Position numbers and translations under genes: made by a program. A stretch of DNA of 64,000 nucleotides from Rubrolithibacter danxiaensis. GTDB lineage: Bacteria > Bacteroidota > Bacteroidia > Sphingobacteriales > Sphingobacteriaceae. Below, piece after piece: positions 60,219-64,000 of the stretch. The notes under the pieces were generated by a model, which was given only the letters and a program-made list of their open reading frames with translations, ran no database searches and was not told the origin of the DNA. The DNA lies in contig NZ_JBKOPS010000012.1 in assembly GCF_047272945.1 (NCBI RefSeq), positions 1-64,000 on the forward strand, read 5' to 3'. How positions within the stretch are numbered: the first letter of the stretch is position 1; every line of letters starts with the position of its first letter.

Positions 60219-61175
60219 ATGAAACGAGTATTAGTTACCGGCGGAGCCGGATTTATCGGCAGCAATCTGATAAAGAAGCTGTTAGAATTAACATCTTATT
60301 CTGTAGTTTGTATTGACAATTTTGATGGTTTTTATTCGAAAAAACAGAAAGAGCTGAACATACGGCCTTTTCTTAACAATAAAAACTTCGAACTGATAGA
60401 AGGAGATATCCGCAATGCAAATGATCTGGGAAAAGCTGAAGATATTACCGCAATTATCCATCTTGCGGCAAAAGCAGGTGTAAGGCCAAGCATTCAGGAT
60501 CCGATATTGTATCAGGATGTAAATGTGTGCGGAACACAAAACTTACTCGAGTTCGCCAGGGAAAAGCATGTTAAACAATTTATTTTTGCTTCTTCAAGCA
60601 GTGTATACGGAGTTAATGAAAATGTTCCGTGGAATGAAGAAGAGAAATTGCTGCCTATAAGCCCGTACGCATCTACTAAACTTTCGTGCGAAATGATGGG
60701 ACATGTTTATAGCCATCTTTACGGAATACGATTTTTAGCCTTACGCTTTTTCACTGTTTACGGCCCTTCTCAACGACCCGATTTAGCAATTCATAAATTC
60801 TTCAAATCTATTATAAATAATCAGCCGATTCCTGTTTTCGGCGATGGTTCAACAAGCAGGGATTATACTTTTGTGGAAGATACCGTAAAGGGAATAATTT
60901 CAGCTCTGGATTATGACGGTTCAGCATTTGAAATTATAAACCTGGGGAACCATAAAACCGTCACACTGAATCACCTTATTAACGCAATTGAAGAAATTTG
61001 CGGTAAAAAAGCAGTTATAAATCGACTGCCAGAACAACCCGGTGATGTTCCAAGAACTTACGCAGATATTTCAAAAGCCCAACGGCTATTAAATTACCAA
61101 CCGGATACTACACTGGAATATGGATTAAAAAACTTTTTTGACTGGTACCAACAGCACGCGTTACAGATTAACTGA
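60219..61175 (+). CDS. NAD-dependent nucleotide-sugar epimerase (UDP-glucuronate/UDP-glucose 4-epimerase-like)
   Basis: An extended SDR of 318 residues: VLVTGGAGFIGSNLIKKL binds NAD, YASTKLSCEMMGHVYSHLYG contains the catalytic Tyr-x3-Lys, and FFTVYGPSQRPDLAIHKFFKSI and GDGSTSRDYTFVEDTVKGI are typical of UDP-glucuronate 4-epimerase and close relatives. The product would be a nucleotide sugar for cell-surface glycan. ATG 60219 is chosen over TTG 60204. It overlaps the end of the convergent flippase-like gene by eight bases. Confidence 0.88.
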   Translation: MKRVLVTGGAGFIGSNLIKKLLELTSYSVVCIDNFDGFYSKKQKELNIRPFLNNKNFELIEGDIRNANDLGKAEDITAIIHLAAKAGVRPSIQDPILYQDVNVCGTQNLLEFAREKHVKQFIFASSSSVYGVNENVPWNEEEKLLPISPYASTKLSCEMMGHVYSHLYGIRFLALRFFTVYGPSQRPDLAIHKFFKSIINNQPIPVFGDGSTSRDYTFVEDTVKGIISALDYDGSAFEIINLGNHKTVTLNHLINAIEEICGKKAVINRLPEQPGDVPRTYADISKAQRLLNYQPDTTLEYGLKNFFDWYQQHALQIN

Positions 61176-62079
61176 TAAGCTCGTCAGTCTTTTCTTTTGC
61201 TTCTTCAGGCGTCGGTAACGGTTCAAACTCTTTTGAGCGATAAACAAACCAAATACCCGGCAAAGCTGCAATGGTTGATAAAAGTGAAAAAGTAATGGTT
61301 ATAAAAACTGCCAGATTCTGATTCATGTTAAATACACCGGAAGCATGCGTCATCACATACTCGCGTATTCCAAATCCACCCACGCTTACCGGAATAATGG
61401 TGGCGATAGACGAAACAAGGAAACTAAATAAATACGGAGAAAATTTACCGCCAAAATCCTGCGATAAAAGAATAAACACAACTGCGAGCAACTGCAGCGA
61501 TTGTGCCATACCTGCCTTTATATGTGCTTTAATAAAGCTTTTAGAATAATCGGCAAAAAACTTTTTTAATATCAGGTAATAGATAAGTGTCCCTGCAGCT
61601 AAAGCCCCTATCGGGAGTATGGGCGAAATATCTAGCTTTGGAATAAGGATAATGAGCGCCACACAGATAAAGCCAATTGCCCACAAACCGCTTACACGAT
61701 CCAGGAAAAGTGCCAGGAATATTTTTTTTGTTGGATGCTGGAATTTTTTTCGGAGCAAATATATTTTATACCCATCACCTCCTATCCCGCCCGGCAGAAA
61801 CACGTTATAGAACATCCCCAGGAGGTATAATCTGAAATTGAAATTAAAATTGAGCTTCAGCCCTATACTACTCAAAAAACTTAAAAGCCGCCACGACGAA
61901 ACAACCTGCGACAAGAAATAAGTTAGCAATGCCAGCAGTATAAACAGCGGGTTACTTTTCAGGAAAAGGTTTTTTACATCGGAGAAATTAATTTTTAAGG
62001 AAACCAGGTACAGTAGAAAAACAGTAAACCCAATTTTTAAAATCAGCTTAAGAATGTCCCAGAGTTTCTTTTTGTTCAT
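61168..62079 (-). CDS. Membrane protein of the lysylphosphatidylglycerol synthase TM/flippase family
   Basis: The 303-residue protein has seven to eight helices and the UPF0104/LPG-synthase-TM pattern (FRLYLLGMFYNVFLPGGIGGDGYKIYLLRKKF; FLDRVSGLWAIG; IIPVSVGGFGIREYVMT). It lacks the synthase catalytic domain. Relatives are thought to move lipids or lipid-linked sugars across membranes. It overlaps the start of the glycosyltransferase gene by 32 bases. Confidence 0.82.
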   Translation of the reverse strand: MNKKKLWDILKLILKIGFTVFLLYLVSLKINFSDVKNLFLKSNPLFILLALLTYFLSQVVSSWRLLSFLSSIGLKLNFNFNFRLYLLGMFYNVFLPGGIGGDGYKIYLLRKKFQHPTKKIFLALFLDRVSGLWAIGFICVALIILIPKLDISPILPIGALAAGTLIYYLILKKFFADYSKSFIKAHIKAGMAQSLQLLAVVFILLSQDFGGKFSPYLFSFLVSSIATIIPVSVGGFGIREYVMTHASGVFNMNQNLAVFITITFSLLSTIAALPGIWFVYRSKEFEPLPTPEEAKEKTDELIS

Positions 62080-63004
62080 TAAAAATGCGTCTTACCTGAT
62101 ATGTTTTTCGATTAGTGCCTTCAAAATAAGTACGTACACTTATTTCTGCCAGAATTCCAATAGTAATTAACTGTATTCCCCCTAATAAAAGTATTAAGCC
62201 CAGAATAAGCAGCGGCTTGCCCCAGATGTCATGGCCTAAAATTTTCAGAAACAGCAGATATGCGTTTATTATTATTCCGAAGCCGAGTGAGATAAATCCA
62301 AGTGTTCCGAATAAATGCATCGGTTTTTGAATGTATTTCCTGAAAAAGACCATCGTAATAAGGTCTGCCATTACTTTAAATGTACGGTTCAATCCATATT
62401 TCGATTTACCAAATCTTCTGGCATGATGTTTAACATCTACCTGTGTAATATTGGCCCCCTGCAGCTTTGCCAGAACCGGGATAAAGCGATGCAATTCACC
62501 ATAAATTCCCAGATCTTCAGCAATTTCACGTTTAAAAATTTTCAGGGTACAACCATAGTCTTTGATATAAACCCCGGTCATTCTCCGGATCAGTGCATTG
62601 GCTATTTTTGACGGAATTTTTCTCAAAAACATTCCGTCCTGCCGGTTCTTCCTGTTTCCGGCCACCACATCCCAATCTTCATCTTTTAATTTCGCAAGCA
62701 TAAAAGGAATGTCGGAAGGATCATTCTGAAGATCGCCATCCAGCAAGGCTATGTATTTTCCTACTGCATGATCAATTCCGGCTGTCATTGCTGTACTCTG
62801 GCCGTAATTTTTCCTAAGCTCGACCAGTACAATCCGTTCATCAGCATGTGTCCGAATTTCTTTCTGCGTGCCGTCATTAGAGCCATCATCAACAAAAACA
62901 ACTTCATAATCAATTCCAGATAACGCTTCTCTTATTGCCGTAATTAAAGGGGCAATATTTTCCCGCTCGTTCAGCACCGTTATCACTACAGAAAGCTCTC
63001 TCAT
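62048..63004 (-). CDS. Glycosyltransferase family 2, polyprenyl-phosphate type
   Basis: The N-terminal GT2 domain (SVVITVLNERENI; VVFVDDGSNDGTQ; IALLDGDLQNDPSDIPFM) carries the metal and nucleotide-sugar sites. Two C-terminal membrane helices (LFGTLGFISLGFGIIINAYLLFL; LLILGLILLLGGIQLITIGILAEI) anchor it. This is the DPM1/GtrB-like form that moves a sugar from a nucleotide to undecaprenyl phosphate. The gene overlaps the flippase-like gene by 32 bases and the GT39 gene by four bases, so all three form an operon. Confidence 0.88.
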   Translation of the reverse strand: MRELSVVITVLNERENIAPLITAIREALSGIDYEVVFVDDGSNDGTQKEIRTHADERIVLVELRKNYGQSTAMTAGIDHAVGKYIALLDGDLQNDPSDIPFMLAKLKDEDWDVVAGNRKNRQDGMFLRKIPSKIANALIRRMTGVYIKDYGCTLKIFKREIAEDLGIYGELHRFIPVLAKLQGANITQVDVKHHARRFGKSKYGLNRTFKVMADLITMVFFRKYIQKPMHLFGTLGFISLGFGIIINAYLLFLKILGHDIWGKPLLILGLILLLGGIQLITIGILAEISVRTYFEGTNRKTYQVRRIFNEQKETLGHS

Positions 63005-64000
63005 TTTACTTCAAAAAGTTTAAGGTTGCTCTTATATGTTTTAAGCAAAACAGCTTTTGGATTTTGCAAATTTTCGCCAAATGTAAGATAATAACCCGGC
63101 TTAATATCCTCTTCAACAACTTTTACCTGGCTCATTCTGGTTCGTTCTATGTAAAAAATCAGGCGGTCGTAAAAAGGAATAGCAAGCACATCGGGATGAT
63201 ATTTATAAAAATAAAAATCTTTGCCCTGGCTGTCACTTCCCATTTCTATTGATATATTTTTATAATAACGATTATCATTATGGTTTAGCCGATATGGAAG
63301 AACAAAGAAGCTGAAAGCAAGCCTGGCAACTAAAAGTATGGCTATAAAAGCTACTATTTTCTGCGATTCCAGCTTATAAACAAGCCAGGTAAAAAAGGCC
63401 AGCAAAATAAATATACCCGTTACTTTATACAAAAGTGCAGGTACAAAAGCGTCGAGCCCGGCAAAGGGTACGGCCAGCACCGATAGTGTAAAAAGAATAC
63501 TTATTACTAAAAGAAGTACCTCAAATATTTTGTTTACCCTGTGCAGTTTATCACGAAAAGTAAAAAAAGCGTAGGACCAAAGCGTAAATAAAAGCGGATA
63601 TAACATAAGCAAATACCTGGGGCGTGTTTGAGGAGAAAGCCAGTATACTACGATATTTACCAGGAAAACAAGAGTAATATATTTAAGAAAGGGAGTCCGT
63701 TTAACGGCATGAACAAACCCGGAATTAAAGCAAAAGAGAATGAGCAAACTTGCAGGAAAAAGGTGGCCCGCATGTTCAATCGGGAATAAAAGGATGTATT
63801 TTAATGTTGGCCAGAAACCTACACGGACGGCAGTACGCTGGCTGCTTTGATCCCATATAGTAGAAAAATAGCCGGTTAAATCGGGATTGTACCGAGAGTA
63901 GTTAAGAAAGTAGGCCCCAATTATTACTAAACAAAGCAAACCGCAAAGTATGTGCTGCCAGCTAAACAGTTTCTTAAAATTTTTGGTATAAACAAGCAAA
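63001..64000 (-). CDS. Membrane glycosyltransferase (GT39/ArnT-like), 3' part only
   Basis: The frame runs off the end of the window, so the N-terminus with the catalytic loop is missing. What is seen (332 residues) has six to eight helices and the segment WLSPQTRPRYLLMLYPLLFTLW, which recalls the conserved RPRY region of family 39 transferases such as ArnT. It should use the polyprenyl-phosphate sugar made by the GT2 neighbour to modify a lipid or protein in the periplasm. The end codon is TTG-start-like only by chance; no true start lies inside. Confidence 0.75.
   Translation of the reverse strand, partial: LLVYTKNFKKLFSWQHILCGLLCLVIIGAYFLNYSRYNPDLTGYFSTIWDQSSQRTAVRVGFWPTLKYILLFPIEHAGHLFPASLLILFCFNSGFVHAVKRTPFLKYITLVFLVNIVVYWLSPQTRPRYLLMLYPLLFTLWSYAFFTFRDKLHRVNKIFEVLLLVISILFTLSVLAVPFAGLDAFVPALLYKVTGIFILLAFFTWLVYKLESQKIVAFIAILLVARLAFSFFVLPYRLNHNDNRYYKNISIEMGSDSQGKDFYFYKYHPDVLAIPFYDRLIFYIERTRMSQVKVVEEDIKPGYYLTFGENLQNPKAVLLKTYKSNLKLFEVK

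Overview
The window is chromosomal DNA from a member of the Bacteroidota, most likely of the Sphingobacteriales/Cytophagales/Chitinophagales type. Several signs agree. A secreted protein ends in a gliding-motility-associated (type IX secretion) C-terminal domain. atpD-atpC stands apart from the other ATP synthase genes. IspG is the long three-domain form, and LytTR-type two-component genes and PspC/LiaF-like envelope proteins are present. Several genes carry promoter elements of the Bacteroidota TTTG / TAnnTTTG type. The DNA is AT-rich with few strong Shine-Dalgarno sequences. No rRNA, tRNA, CRISPR array, prophage or insertion sequence was seen; this is mostly housekeeping DNA with small toxin-antitoxin cassettes.

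Layout. 1-3.5 kb: the end of a large surface protein, a small membrane protein, then atpD-atpC. 3.8-18.3 kb (+): one long branched-chain amino acid cluster, leader peptide/attenuator-ilvD-ilvB-ilvN-ilvC-leuA-leuC-leuD-cimA-methyltransferase-leuB, a terminator, then a small monooxygenase-like gene and ilvA. 18.3-22.7 kb (-): an orphan ABC ATPase, then an ECF sigma factor/anti-sigma/outer-membrane barrel operon and another barrel protein. 22.7-23.3 kb: a VapBC pair. 23.3-32.5 kb (-): a heme biosynthesis operon, hemA-hemCD (fused)-hemB-hemL-histidine kinase-response regulator-TPR protein-hemE-hemJ. 32.5-35.4 kb: a multi-PAS kinase and a divergent single-domain receiver. 35.5-40.8 kb: a small protein, a putative structured RNA, ispG, and an RDD/LiaF-like/PspC group with an SDR gene. 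40.8-45.1 kb (+): MlaE-MlaF lipid transporter genes, a methyltransferase, a lipoprotein and msrA. 45.1-52.1 kb: a HEPN/MNT pair, then topoisomerase IV parC and parE separated by a 1.6-kb block that carries a RelE-type pair. 52.3-60.1 kb: small proteins, a TraB/GumN protein, a thioredoxin-like protein, a LiaF-like/LytS/LytTR operon, a uracil-DNA glycosylase family gene, a short SSB, a lipoprotein and an SDR. 60.2-64 kb: a nucleotide-sugar epimerase and a membrane glycosyltransferase group running off the end.

How the genes work together. The ilv-leu cluster encodes the core steps to valine, leucine and isoleucine, with no aminotransferase seen. It has two entries to isoleucine: citramalate synthase sharing LeuCD/LeuB, and threonine deaminase. 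The leader before ilvD has a complete textbook attenuator: a peptide with an Ile-Leu-Leu-Ile-Leu-Leu run, and three mutually exclusive stems. The heme operon covers glutamyl-tRNA to coproporphyrinogen III plus HemJ, and contains its own two-component system.

The best leads are the attenuator, the kinase/regulator pair inside the heme operon, a beta-clamp-like QLGLF at the very end of the topoisomerase IV A subunit, a structured RNA candidate at 35.8 kb, and a family of palindromic spacers inside operons.
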